Positions 1 through 7,856 of a stretch of 21,123 nt of DNA are shown here, one piece after another. The number at the start of each line of letters is the position of its first letter. Position 1 is the first letter of the stretch. The stretch is from Anaerolineales bacterium UBA5069 (GTDB lineage Bacteria > Chloroflexota > Anaerolineae > Caldilineales > Caldilineaceae), in assembly GCA_002415895.1 (NCBI GenBank), contig DIAV01000290.1, forward strand, positions 6,457-27,579, given 5' to 3'. A program made the position numbers and the translations under genes. The notes under the pieces were generated by a model. The model saw only the letters and a program-made list of their open reading frames with translations. It was not told where the DNA came from and made no database searches.

Positions 1-929
1 GCCAGTTCGCGCGCCTCGGCTGTGGCGGCGTATTCGGCCTCCATTTCGCGGCGCGCCAGAAAGCGCTGGCGCGACTTGGAGAGCCAGCGCCCTGCCTCGC
101 TCACATCCGCCAACATGCGCCCAAAGGCCAGGTAGCCCGTGTGCGCCGTCATCGTGTCCATAGGGCGCAGGCGATCGGGCACAGGCTTGTAGGGGCGCAG
201 CAATATCTCTTCCACGGCAATGTCGGCAAAACCCTGCGCCTCCATCACCTCCAGCAGGCTGCTCACCTGGTTGGTGGTGGGCATCAGCGCCGCAAAGATA
301 CCCCCTGGACGCAGCGCCTTGCGCACCTGCGCGATGAATTCCCACGGCTCGCGCACATCCAGAAAGAGCGCATCAACGCCTTCTTCAACAAAACCATCGT
401 CAATGCCGCGCAAATGCATGGTCACATGGGGCAGCAGGCCAACACGCTCCAGATTGGCGCGCGCCCCGCGGTAGGCATCTTCACGATTCTCGTAGGTGTA
501 GACCATGCCAGCAGGCGCCACCGACCACGCCAGCGCCATCGTCAGCCCCGCGCTGCCCGTACCCGCCTCAATCACGCGGCTGCCCGCGCGCAGGTTCATG
601 CGATAGACAAGCCACGCAGCATCCTTGGGGTAAATCACCTGCGAACCCCGTTTGAGATGGCGCATCAGGTCTTCCAGTGCAGGCTCAAGCGCCAGCCCCT
701 TGTGGCCCGTGGCGCTGGTCACCGTCTCGCCCGAGGTGCACCCCACAATGTCGGCATGGGCAAAGATACCCATGTGCGTGTGCAATTCCTGGCCGGTGCG
801 CAGCCGCACAAGGTAGCGGCTCTGGTCGCCCGTAATCAGGAGCACAAGGTCGTCCAGCGCAAAGGCCGCTCGGCGCGGCGGGAACCAGGGCGTCGCCGCC
901 GGTCCAGCCTGTGAATCATCAATGGTCAT
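1..929 (-). CDS. trmI: tRNA (adenine-58-N1)-methyltransferase, partial
   Basis: The reading frame runs from an ATG at 929 to the window edge with no stop, giving about 309 residues that lack the C-terminus. TrmI transfers a methyl group from SAM to N1 of A58 in the tRNA T-loop. An N-terminal beta domain (residues about 23-75) precedes a Rossmann methyltransferase fold. SAM motif I is VIEAGTGSAGLT at residues 119-130. The acidic strand end VDALFLDVREPWEF and the following KALRPGGIF are typical of the TrmI/GCD14 family. The start is supported by AGGA six bases upstream. A -10-like TATACT lies on the minus strand at 1019-1014, with only a poor -35. The substrate is inferred from family membership. 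Identification of the family is firm. Confidence 0.9.
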   Translation of the reverse strand, partial: MTIDDSQAGPAATPWFPPRRAAFALDDLVLLITGDQSRYLVRLRTGQELHTHMGIFAHADIVGCTSGETVTSATGHKGLALEPALEDLMRHLKRGSQVIYPKDAAWLVYRMNLRAGSRVIEAGTGSAGLTMALAWSVAPAGMVYTYENREDAYRGARANLERVGLLPHVTMHLRGIDDGFVEEGVDALFLDVREPWEFIAQVRKALRPGGIFAALMPTTNQVSSLLEVMEAQGFADIAVEEILLRPYKPVPDRLRPMDTMTAHTGYLAFGRMLADVSEAGRWLSKSRQRFLARREMEAEYAATAEAREL

Positions 930-1083
930 TGTGCGTCCTGGCGGTTGGGTGGCGTGATCTGGTGGGGCGCGAACATCGTCAAACAAACAGCGCGCCGCTC
1001 GCCAGTATAGTGCGTGGACAGGCCATGCCAGAAACCAACCGCCGCGCCGTCGCGCAATGGTGTGGCTTCCGGGCTAGTCAAAT

Positions 1084-1140
1084 GGATTCAATAGGCTGTG
1101 GTGCTTAAGCGAGTCTGCGCAGTTGCAGCCTATTGAATCC
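1084..1140. repeat. Perfect 15-bp inverted repeat
   Basis: Left arm GGATTCAATAGGCTG (1084-1098) is the exact reverse complement of 1126-1140, with a 27-base loop. The right arm ends directly where the next palindrome begins. No T-tract follows and no plus-strand gene lies upstream, so it is not an obvious terminator. It could be an operator, a REP-like element or a cruciform-forming site. Confidence 0.85.
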
Positions 1141-1173
1141 CTCCACAGAAGCCCGGGCGTTGCTTCTGTGGAG
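1141..1173. repeat. Perfect 12-bp inverted repeat abutting the promoter
   Basis: CTCCACAGAAGC (1141-1152) pairs exactly with 1162-1173 around a 9-base loop. The right arm ends one base before the -35 hexamer of the downstream promoter. That position suits a regulator-binding site or a terminator insulating the promoter. The structure is seen; the function is inference. Confidence 0.8.
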
Positions 1174-1174
1174 G

Positions 1175-1203
1175 TTGACAGTCCAGATGCCACTGTGTAG
1201 AAT
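1175..1203 (+). promoter_or_regulatory. Sigma70-type promoter of the lipoprotein gene
   Basis: TTGACA at 1175-1180 is a perfect -35. A 17-base spacer separates it from TAGAAT at 1198-1203, which matches five of six -10 bases. Transcription would start near 1210, giving a leader of about 130 bases before the ATG at 1341. Confidence 0.85.
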
Positions 1204-1340
1204 GGTCTTGAGGCAGCAACTCCTGCCTTACTCCCTCTTCAACCCATCACCGGCCCGCCTTGTCGCGGCGCATGCTGCGGCAATTCTTTGCAACAGAATT
1301 TCCTTTAATCCCTACGATCATCGGTAAGGAGGATGCGTTT

Positions 1341-2312
1341 ATGCAGTTCAAACGAATACTTTTTGTGGCATCGCTGCTGCTCGTTGCCGTACTCGCGCTC
1401 ACAGGCTGCGCGCCCCGCCCGGGCGCGGGTGAGGTTGCCACACGCGCCCCTGCCGATGCGCTCGTTGTTGATCTGCCCGCGATTGCCATTGACCTTGCCG
1501 ACGATGGCTCCGCTTCCGTCGGTGGAATTCCGATCGCGGACGTAGGCGCCGCCCTGGGTGTCCCCATCGAACTGCCGATCACGGCCGAGAATGTCGCCAT
1601 GCTCAAGGGCCTTGGCATTCAACATTTGCAACTTGTCAATCTTCCCTCCGGCCTGGGCATCTTCGTCAATGGCCGGCAGATTCCATCCCTGGGTTGGGAC
1701 GCGGAAACGCTCAAGTCCACCGCTGACGCACTCGCCGGGCAGACATCACTCGCCAGCCTGCTCCCCGTCGTCACACAACTGGGCATCGGCGTTACACTGC
1801 GCTTGCCCGTCGCCGAAGGCGCTACTCCTGCTCCGCTCGTTGCGGATGCCAGTGACAGCGCCGCCAGCCGCCTTGCCGCCTCGCAGGAAGCTTTCCTGGC
1901 CGAAGCCGGTTCCCGCCCCACAATTTCGATTCCCATCAACTACAACCTCGACGGCACATGGACAGCCGGCGGTTTCCCCAGCTCCGTGCTGGAGAACACA
2001 CCCATCGGCCCCTTCCTCTCCTCTCTCACGCTCACGCCCACGCAGATTCAGCGTGACATCAAGGCGGGCATTGAGAGCATTGACCTGAAGCTGAACGACC
2101 AGGGTCTGGCCATTGTCTGGAATGGCACGCAGTTGCCGTCGCTGGACTGGTCCGGCGGCAAGCTCGCCTCCGTAATCGAAGTGCTCCAGGAGAGCGGCAT
2201 GATGGACAGTGTTGGGCTTGACCCGGCCATGCTCCAGCAACTGCTGGACACGGCGCTGCCCATGCTCACCTCAAGCGACATCAGCATTGAGATGACTTTC
2301 CCCACCGAATAA
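1341..2312 (+). CDS. Lipoprotein of two tandem repeats, function unknown
   Basis: This 323-residue protein begins with a lipoprotein signal peptide: KR near the N-terminus, a hydrophobic core, then lipobox LTGC with Cys23. It is therefore probably anchored to the outer face of the membrane. The ATG at 1341 was chosen over an in-frame upstream start (1260) because AAGGAGG lies eight bases before it and the signal peptide begins there. The mature part appears to be an internal duplication of about 130-150 residues. The first copy includes GIFVNGRQIPSLGWD and the second LAIVWNGTQLPSLDWS, each preceded by a strand-rich stretch and followed by a helix and a closing strand. I do not recognise a named family. 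It is monocistronic, with its own promoter and terminator. Confidence 0.8.
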   Translation: MQFKRILFVASLLLVAVLALTGCAPRPGAGEVATRAPADALVVDLPAIAIDLADDGSASVGGIPIADVGAALGVPIELPITAENVAMLKGLGIQHLQLVNLPSGLGIFVNGRQIPSLGWDAETLKSTADALAGQTSLASLLPVVTQLGIGVTLRLPVAEGATPAPLVADASDSAASRLAASQEAFLAEAGSRPTISIPINYNLDGTWTAGGFPSSVLENTPIGPFLSSLTLTPTQIQRDIKAGIESIDLKLNDQGLAIVWNGTQLPSLDWSGGKLASVIEVLQESGMMDSVGLDPAMLQQLLDTALPMLTSSDISIEMTFPTE

Positions 2313-2340
2313 CAGGCGGGCGCAAAAGCGTGTACAGTGC

Positions 2341-2373
2341 GGGGCGGCTCCATGTGGAGCCGCCCCGTTTTTT
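2341..2373 (+). terminator. Intrinsic terminator after the lipoprotein gene
   Basis: GGGGCGGCTCC (2341-2351) pairs with GGAGCCGCCCC (2356-2366) around a four-base loop. GTTTTTT follows. It is a textbook rho-independent terminator. The T-tract is on the plus strand only, so it serves the gene ending at 2312. Confidence 0.95.
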
Positions 2374-2400
2374 GCTGATGACCACGCCCCCCACGTGTCG

Positions 2401-3078
2401 CTAAATACGCGCGGCGCGCCCCAGCGCTCGCAGCGCGATGATGAGCGCTGGAATGTCTTCGCGGTTCAGGCGAGCCACGTGCATCTGCACAGTGATGTGC
2501 GGCTCTGCCGTCGCCTGCACCATCACCGCGCGCAGAAAGGGGCCAAAGCGCGCCTGCAACTCCCCAAATGCGTGCTCAAGCGACGCGGTGTTATCCCCAC
2601 GCACTGCGTACTCGCCCGGCCCATACACAAGCCGGTGGGTAACCCATAACTTCGTCTCCGGCCCCCGCCCCGTGGCGCGGTCGGTGGGCAGCACAGCATC
2701 CCACACAAGCTGCGATGCGGGCGCGCTCGGCAGCGTTGCGTGCAGGCACAGCAGTTGCCGCCGTGTGAGCAGCGCCACCAATGCCGCGAGGGGAGCGCCG
2801 CCGCCCATGGTAAACTCAACCGCGAGGGCTGCAAAGGGATCAGGCGGCGAATCAAACGCAACGGCAAGGTGTGTGGCACGCTGCGGCGCAGTTTCTGCCA
2901 AATGGCCACGCACGCTATCGTCCAGCGCGTTGGCAATCTCGCGCGTGCGCCTGCCCGCCAGCCATTGCGCCAGCACAAGCAACCAGATCAGGAGTAGCAG
3001 CGCCACGCCGGCAAGCAGCAGCGTCGAGCCAACCGACGCGCCGGCCAATCGTTCCAGCAACTGATCGAGAGCATTCAT
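2401..3078 (-). CDS. Hypothetical single-pass membrane protein
   Basis: This 225-residue protein starts MNALDQLLERL. It has one strong transmembrane segment (residues about 15-37, rich in Leu, Ala and Val), followed by a basic GRRTRE stop-transfer region and a soluble domain of about 185 residues. No catalytic motif is evident. The soluble part has alternating strands and helices (for example LLCLHATLP, HITVQMHVARL). In-frame starts at 3096 and 3144 also exist. The ATG at 3078 is preferred because it places the TM helix near the N-terminus and avoids overlap with the divergent gene starting at 3129, but no good ribosome-binding site is seen. The real start is therefore uncertain. Confidence 0.65.
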   Translation of the reverse strand: MNALDQLLERLAGASVGSTLLLAGVALLLLIWLLVLAQWLAGRRTREIANALDDSVRGHLAETAPQRATHLAVAFDSPPDPFAALAVEFTMGGGAPLAALVALLTRRQLLCLHATLPSAPASQLVWDAVLPTDRATGRGPETKLWVTHRLVYGPGEYAVRGDNTASLEHAFGELQARFGPFLRAVMVQATAEPHITVQMHVARLNREDIPALIIALRALGRAARI

Positions 3079-3128
3079 AGGAGTTTGGGAAAGCATGCAC
3101 GGAAGTTGTACAGCGCAAGGAGGAAAGC

Positions 3129-3617
3129 ATGGCACAGCCGCCACTCAGGAATAATGTGACCCGTCTACTCGACAGCCGCAAGGTCAAGTATCGGCTGCTC
3201 ACCTACGATTATGCAGCGGGTGTCCACTCGGCGGTCGAGGTGGCAGCCGCGGTTGGCCTGCCGCCGGAGCAGGTCTTCAAGACGCTGGTCGTCCTGGCCG
3301 ATGAACCGCGCCGCAAGCCCATGCTTGTGATCGTGCCCGGCCCCGACACGCTCGACCTGCGCGCCTTTGCCAAGGCCGCAGGTGTGAAAAAGGCACGCAT
3401 GGCGGCGCACAACGAGGCCGAGGCGCTGACCGGGCTGCAAACGGGCGGCATGAGCGCACTTGCCCTCATTAACAAGGGGTTTGACGTCTACCTGGCCGAG
3501 CCGGCGCGTGCCTTCGAGGCCATAGCCGTCAGCGCGGGCGAGCGCGGGGCCAATGTGGAACTGCCCGTCGAAGACCTCGTCGCGCTCACCCGCGCCCGCT
3601 GGTTCGTGCTGGAGTGA
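3129..3617 (+). CDS. ybaK: YbaK/EbsC-type aminoacyl-tRNA deacylase
   Basis: The 162-residue protein matches the YbaK family throughout its length. These proteins hydrolyse mischarged aminoacyl-tRNA in trans, classically Cys-tRNA(Pro). The conserved Lys is in QVFKTLVV (K51). Further family segments are LVIVPGPDTLDL, the KKARMA helix and the GG-S loop at 106-109. That loop reads GGMSALAL, whereas the usual form is GG(I/V)SP.G, so the Pro and Gly after the Ser are replaced by Ala. Substrate preference could therefore differ. AAGGAGG at 3117-3123, five bases before the ATG, fixes the start. The gene is divergent from the membrane-protein gene ending at 2401, and any promoter must lie in or near the 50-base gap. 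Confidence 0.9.
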   Translation: MAQPPLRNNVTRLLDSRKVKYRLLTYDYAAGVHSAVEVAAAVGLPPEQVFKTLVVLADEPRRKPMLVIVPGPDTLDLRAFAKAAGVKKARMAAHNEAEALTGLQTGGMSALALINKGFDVYLAEPARAFEAIAVSAGERGANVELPVEDLVALTRARWFVLE

Positions 3618-3650
3618 GCGCAACAGCAGCTCCCTACAATCTTGTTGTTG

Positions 3651-3700
3651 CATTTCTTCGCGCCTTCGCGTCACTGTCGTTCTCATAGTGGTATCACTTT
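3651..3700 (+). repeat. Dispersed GGTATCACT repeat, copy A
   Basis: The segment contains CTTCGCGCCTTCGCGTCA followed by TCATAGTGGTATCACTTT. The same order (CTTTGCGT-like block, about 20-30 bases, then GGTATCA) recurs at 5354-5457 in both orientations, and at 19880-19933 (minus) and 20046-20100 (plus). Alignment was by eye. Confidence 0.65.
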
Positions 3701-3703
3701 TGT

Positions 3704-3977
3704 GGTGCGTCCGGCAAATGGGCGGGCTTGCGTAGCGGCGGCGGCAACCGCCGTTCTCAAGGACGCGACGTCGTTCCTGCCACAGGCGGCTGATGGCAGG
3801 TTATGCATTGTTGCAGCTGGGGGTGCGCCGCAATCACAGCCATAGACTGAAATCACCGGCGGCAACTGCGCACCGTGCGCCTGCATAGCGAACCCATGTG
3901 CCAATTCTCGCAGCCGCCGTTCTCAAGCGCAAGGCTGTGACGCGTTCCACACCCGCGGCGCACTTGCCGGATGCACC
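3704..3977. repeat. MITE-like element with 17-bp inverted ends
   Basis: GGTGCGTCCGGCAAATG (3704-3720) and the reverse complement of 3961-3977 match at 15 of 17 positions. The interior encodes nothing evident. The right end plus the following bases matches the palindrome at 7286-7305 at 20 of 21 positions. No target-site duplication was confirmed, so mobility is inference. Confidence 0.5.
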
Positions 3978-4095
3978 ATTTAGCGTAACAGAATCGCAAC
4001 AGTGCCAGAATCAGCGGCTGGTTACATAGAGCCACGACAAGTTGCGCTTACCCGCGTACTCGCGCCTGCGGTGCGTTCACAAAAGGAACCAGGCC

Positions 4096-5271
<1,176 letters not shown>

Positions 5272-5298
5272 GTCACCACCCAACTTCCCCATAGAAAC

Positions 5299-5336
5299 AA
5301 AGGCGAGGCTTCCGCAAAATGGAAGCCTCGCCTTTT
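5299..5336 (+). terminator. Intrinsic terminator after the dehydrogenase
   Basis: AGGCGAGGCTTCC (5301-5313) pairs perfectly with 5321-5333 around GCAAAAT, extended by two A-T pairs and followed by TTTT. The inner core GAGGCTTCC / GGAAGCCTC is also found in the terminator at 21051-21090. Confidence 0.9.
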
Positions 5337-5353
5337 CATTGTGGCTGCAACCA

Positions 5354-5457
5354 ACTACAGTGATACCGGCATGAAAACAACATGTCAACGCAAAGTCGCG
5401 CAGGTGCGCGACTTTGCGTTGCGATTTGGCTATGGGGGTCACTGCGGTATCACTTTA
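5354..5457. repeat. Palindromic repeat element with GGTATCACT ends
   Basis: The outer ends AGTGATACCG (5359-5368) and CGGTATCACT (5445-5454) are perfect inverted repeats. In the centre CAACGCAAAGTCGCGC (5386-5401) pairs perfectly with 5406-5421 around the loop AGGT. The element therefore consists of two opposed copies of the dispersed repeat. It lies between two converging genes and overlaps the stop codon of the minus-strand one. It may act as a bidirectional terminator, although no T-tract is present. Confidence 0.8.
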
Positions 5458-6990
5458 GGGCTTAGGCTTCATGGTGCGCGCATAGAACATACGCTGCTCA
5501 AAGAGCAGCTTCATGCCCTGCCTGCGCGCGTGCTGGCCCGATGCGTCGGTCTCCAGGCCTGCCTCCATCATATCGCGCACAGTTGTACGACAGACAGCAT
5601 CCACATCCATGTCTGTCAGCCACTCATCAAGCTCACGCTCAAAGACGGCGACCTTTTCGGCATCAATCTCCAGGCCCGCACCCGCCAACAGCTTGCGATA
5701 TTGCTCGGCTGTGCGCGCCGCCACATAGGCCGGATTGCGCCGCTCTTCAATTGCGTTTTGCGTGGCACGCTTCACGGCATCATCGGGACCCAGCAGATCC
5801 GCAAAGAGCAGGATACCGCCGGGCTTGAGCACGCGCGTCAGTTCTACAAGCATGCGCTCGGGCTTGCTGGTGTGGTGTAGTACAAGGCGACAAACAACCA
5901 CATCAAACCACTCGTCGCTAAAGGGCAGCGCCTGTGCAGGGGCAAGGCGGAAACTGACATGCGCGGCGGAGTCGGCAGTGCGGCTCAAGCGCTGGAATTC
6001 AGCCGCTTCGAGCATGACGGGGCTCACATCAACGCCAACCACTTCGCGCGCGCCCTCTTCCGCCATGAGCAGTGCGAGCGTGCCGCCCCCGGAGCCTACA
6101 TCGAGCATGCGCACATCTGCTGGCAAGCGCCCAAAGCGCAGGAAATCGCGCATGCGCTGTATGCGCTCGCTGGTTGGCTGCTCGCTGGGTGCGTGGCTGG
6201 CGGTGCGGTTGTAGATATCAACAATACCGGCGAGTTCCTCCACATCCAGTGCGGCGGCCCCGGTGGATGCATTGCCCTGCACACTGGTGGCAGGCAGCGG
6301 GGGCACCGGCAGGTGCTCGCGCCGGTTGACGTAGACCAGCCGCCACACACCGCCCTGCCGCCTGAATTCCGAAATACCCGTGTGCAAAATATCGATGGGG
6401 AGCGTCTGTGCACCGAAGAACTGGCGAATCAGCGCAGTAATCGCGCCCCCGTTAAGCACAAACGCGACGCTCTTGCCCCAGTTTTCTGCCATCACCTGAT
6501 CAACGGCGGCGACAACCGAATCCAGAAACTTGTGATAGTCGGTATCGCCAACGGCCGCGACATCCTCGGCGCGATTGGCTTCACGCATTTGCGCGAGCGC
6601 ACGCGGCATTTCACCACTGCTGCCAGGTGTGCGCCTGCGCTCGGCAGGATTCTTGGGCAGGTCGCTGCGCACCTTGACGGGAAGCCCGAGCATCTGGCCA
6701 ATACGCTGTGCAGTCAGGCGGCTGCGCAGTTGGGGCCCCGAAATGAGCACATCAATCTTCTCGTGGCTCTTGAGCCACGCGGCGAGCAGATTTGTCTGCT
6801 CCCAGCCAACCGCCGTCAGCCCCGCATTGTCGTCACTTTCGGTAAAGCCGGCCAACCCTGCATAGCGGTTGCGCAAACCCTCCGACTGGCAAATGAGCAG
6901 CAGGCGCGCCTCAACCGCCTCGCCGCCATCGGGCGCATCAGGAGATGATTGGGGATGCAGTTGCATGACGCCGGGTTTTACGTTGAGCAC
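5455..6990 (-). CDS. Degenerate histidine-phosphatase / methyltransferase fusion
   Basis: The 511-residue protein has two domains. Residues about 28-225 follow the histidine-phosphatase (phosphoglycerate-mutase-like) plan: LLLICQSEG, GLTAVGWEQ, VLISGPQLRSRLTAQ, FVLNGGAITALI. The catalytic RHG motif is replaced by C34-Q35-S36, and the second catalytic His is replaced by Asn180, so phosphatase activity is very unlikely. Residues about 250-500 form a class I SAM-dependent methyltransferase: motif I MLDVGSGGG (295-303), acidic VGVDVS, CRLVLHHTSKPERM, and RVLKPGGILLFADLL, as in the UbiE/ArsR-associated group. The substrate is unknown. The start is a GTG with AAGG six bases upstream; ATG 6966 is an alternative without a ribosome-binding site. 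No neighbour suggests a pathway. The dead domain may serve binding or regulation. Confidence 0.85.
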   Translation of the reverse strand: MLNVKPGVMQLHPQSSPDAPDGGEAVEARLLLICQSEGLRNRYAGLAGFTESDDNAGLTAVGWEQTNLLAAWLKSHEKIDVLISGPQLRSRLTAQRIGQMLGLPVKVRSDLPKNPAERRRTPGSSGEMPRALAQMREANRAEDVAAVGDTDYHKFLDSVVAAVDQVMAENWGKSVAFVLNGGAITALIRQFFGAQTLPIDILHTGISEFRRQGGVWRLVYVNRREHLPVPPLPATSVQGNASTGAAALDVEELAGIVDIYNRTASHAPSEQPTSERIQRMRDFLRFGRLPADVRMLDVGSGGGTLALLMAEEGAREVVGVDVSPVMLEAAEFQRLSRTADSAAHVSFRLAPAQALPFSDEWFDVVVCRLVLHHTSKPERMLVELTRVLKPGGILLFADLLGPDDAVKRATQNAIEERRNPAYVAARTAEQYRKLLAGAGLEIDAEKVAVFERELDEWLTDMDVDAVCRTTVRDMMEAGLETDASGQHARRQGMKLLFEQRMFYARTMKPKP

Positions 6991-7302
6991 AAGGAGCCTT
7001 GCCGCGGAGCGTTTGAGGAGGTGTTAAGCCACAATGGGTGCTGCATTTTTTGACACAAGGTTGCAACGGCGCGCGGTGGGCAACGGTGCAAGCAGGAACG
7101 GCAGCAGACAAAGCATGCTCTCCCGCTTGATCAAGCACCTGCGCGCACGCGTCCTGTTTCGCTTTTCCCTGCTTTTACTTTCCCTTTTCCTTGTGCCTTT
7201 GCCCACGTTGCGCGCGTGCGCCAGAATGTGGCTGATGGTCACATGCAAATTCAATTTGGTGCTGCATCCGGCAAGCCCGCGGCTACTTGCCGGATGCAGC
7301 AT
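6991..7302. other. Spacer between two minus-strand genes
   Basis: These 312 bases show no convincing gene. They contain a pyrimidine-rich tract on the plus strand (about 7152-7203) and the palindrome 7261-7300. No strong minus-strand promoter for the fusion gene was recognised. Confidence 0.55.
7261..7300 (-). repeat. Perfect 15-bp palindrome behind the ferredoxin gene
   Basis: GCTGCATCCGGCAAG (7261-7275) pairs exactly with 7286-7300 around a 10-base loop. It lies two bases past the ferredoxin stop codon, the position of a transcription terminator on the minus strand, but without a T-tract. The same arm recurs at the ends of the 3704-3977 element, so it is also a dispersed repeat. Confidence 0.8.
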
Positions 7303-7725
7303 TTAGTCGCTCGCCACAGATTCGGCAGCGAAGATGGACTCGCGGGCGGCGCGCCGTTGATCGTCCAGGCCACGCTCGACGCGCTTGAACTGCTGCACGG
7401 CTTCAGGATAGTGATTTGTCTGCTTCTGGAAGTCATCCGGCAAGCGCAAGCGCGCAACGGGTTCCCCGTTCTGCAGCGAGGCAAAGAGTTCGTCAACGTC
7501 GTCGATCTGCACATGGCCGTACCAAATGTTATCGGGATAGACGACCACCGCGGGGCCATGGCCACACGCGTTCAAACAACCGGCGCGATTAATGCGCACG
7601 CTGTCCTTAAGCTCGGCCGCGGCCACGCGTTTCTTCAAGCGCTCGAAGATGCCGTCACAATCGCCATCATGCCAGCAGAAGGGACCGTGTGTACAAACAA
7701 AAAGATGCTTCTCGAGGATAGGCAT
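7303..7725 (-). CDS. Thioredoxin-like [2Fe-2S] ferredoxin
   Basis: The 140-residue protein carries the cysteine pattern of the thioredoxin-like [2Fe-2S] ferredoxins (Aquifex Fd / NuoE-like fold). Cys11 and Cys17 lie in CTHGPFC, with an extra Cys23, then Cys50 and Cys54 in GCLNAC. The latter is followed by GHGPAVVVYPDNIWYGHV, a family signature. It probably acts as a soluble electron carrier; its partner is not indicated by neighbours. The C-terminal tail (residues about 95-140) is charged and helical. The start is ATG 7725. A longer frame from a TTG at 7770 is rejected because family homology begins at KHLFVCTHG and a promoter-like -10 sits just upstream. Confidence 0.88.
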   Translation of the reverse strand: MPILEKHLFVCTHGPFCWHDGDCDGIFERLKKRVAAAELKDSVRINRAGCLNACGHGPAVVVYPDNIWYGHVQIDDVDELFASLQNGEPVARLRLPDDFQKQTNHYPEAVQQFKRVERGLDDQRRAARESIFAAESVASD

Positions 7726-7731
7726 GGGGCG

Positions 7732-7759
7732 ATCATACCAGAGGCGCGCAGTTCGGCAA
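7732..7759 (-). promoter_or_regulatory. Candidate leaderless promoter of the ferredoxin gene
   Basis: On the minus strand TGGTATGAT is an extended -10 (TATGAT at 7737-7732). Six bases separate it from the ATG at 7725, so transcription would start at or next to the start codon. A -35-like TTGCCG lies 16 bases upstream. No Shine-Dalgarno sequence is present, in agreement with leaderless translation. Confidence 0.5.
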
Positions 7760-7821
7760 AACGCGCGCAAGAAAGTAGGCGCGCATCCTCACCAAAAGCA
7801 AAAAGCTGGCGCGCGGCCGCG

Positions 7822-7850
7822 TTGACAGCCGGCGCCCCCTCGCCTATAAT
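7822..7850 (+). promoter_or_regulatory. Perfect consensus sigma70 promoter
   Basis: TTGACA (7822-7827), a 17-base spacer and TATAAT (7845-7850) match the consensus exactly. Such promoters usually serve very abundant RNAs. The predicted start is about 7856-7859. The next coding gene begins 440 bases further on. Confidence 0.92.
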
Positions 7851-7856
7851 AACAAG

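Larger units (their letters stand above)
930..1174. other. Divergent intergenic spacer
   Basis: This spacer separates the minus-strand trmI start from the promoter of the lipoprotein gene. No convincing coding frame is present. It contains two abutting perfect inverted repeats (1084-1140 and 1141-1173), annotated separately, and a weak minus-strand -10 candidate at 1014-1019. Confidence 0.6.
3618..4095. other. Repeat-rich spacer between ybaK and the dehydrogenase
   Basis: This is 478 bases without a convincing gene. It holds a copy of the GGTATCACT repeat (3651-3700) and a 274-bp stretch bounded by 17-bp imperfect inverted repeats (3704-3977). That stretch carries an internal 14-base direct repeat, CCGCCGTTCTCAAG, at 3748-3761 and 3914-3927. 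The short open frames here have no ribosome-binding sites and no recognisable protein features. No clear promoter for the dehydrogenase was found. Confidence 0.6.
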
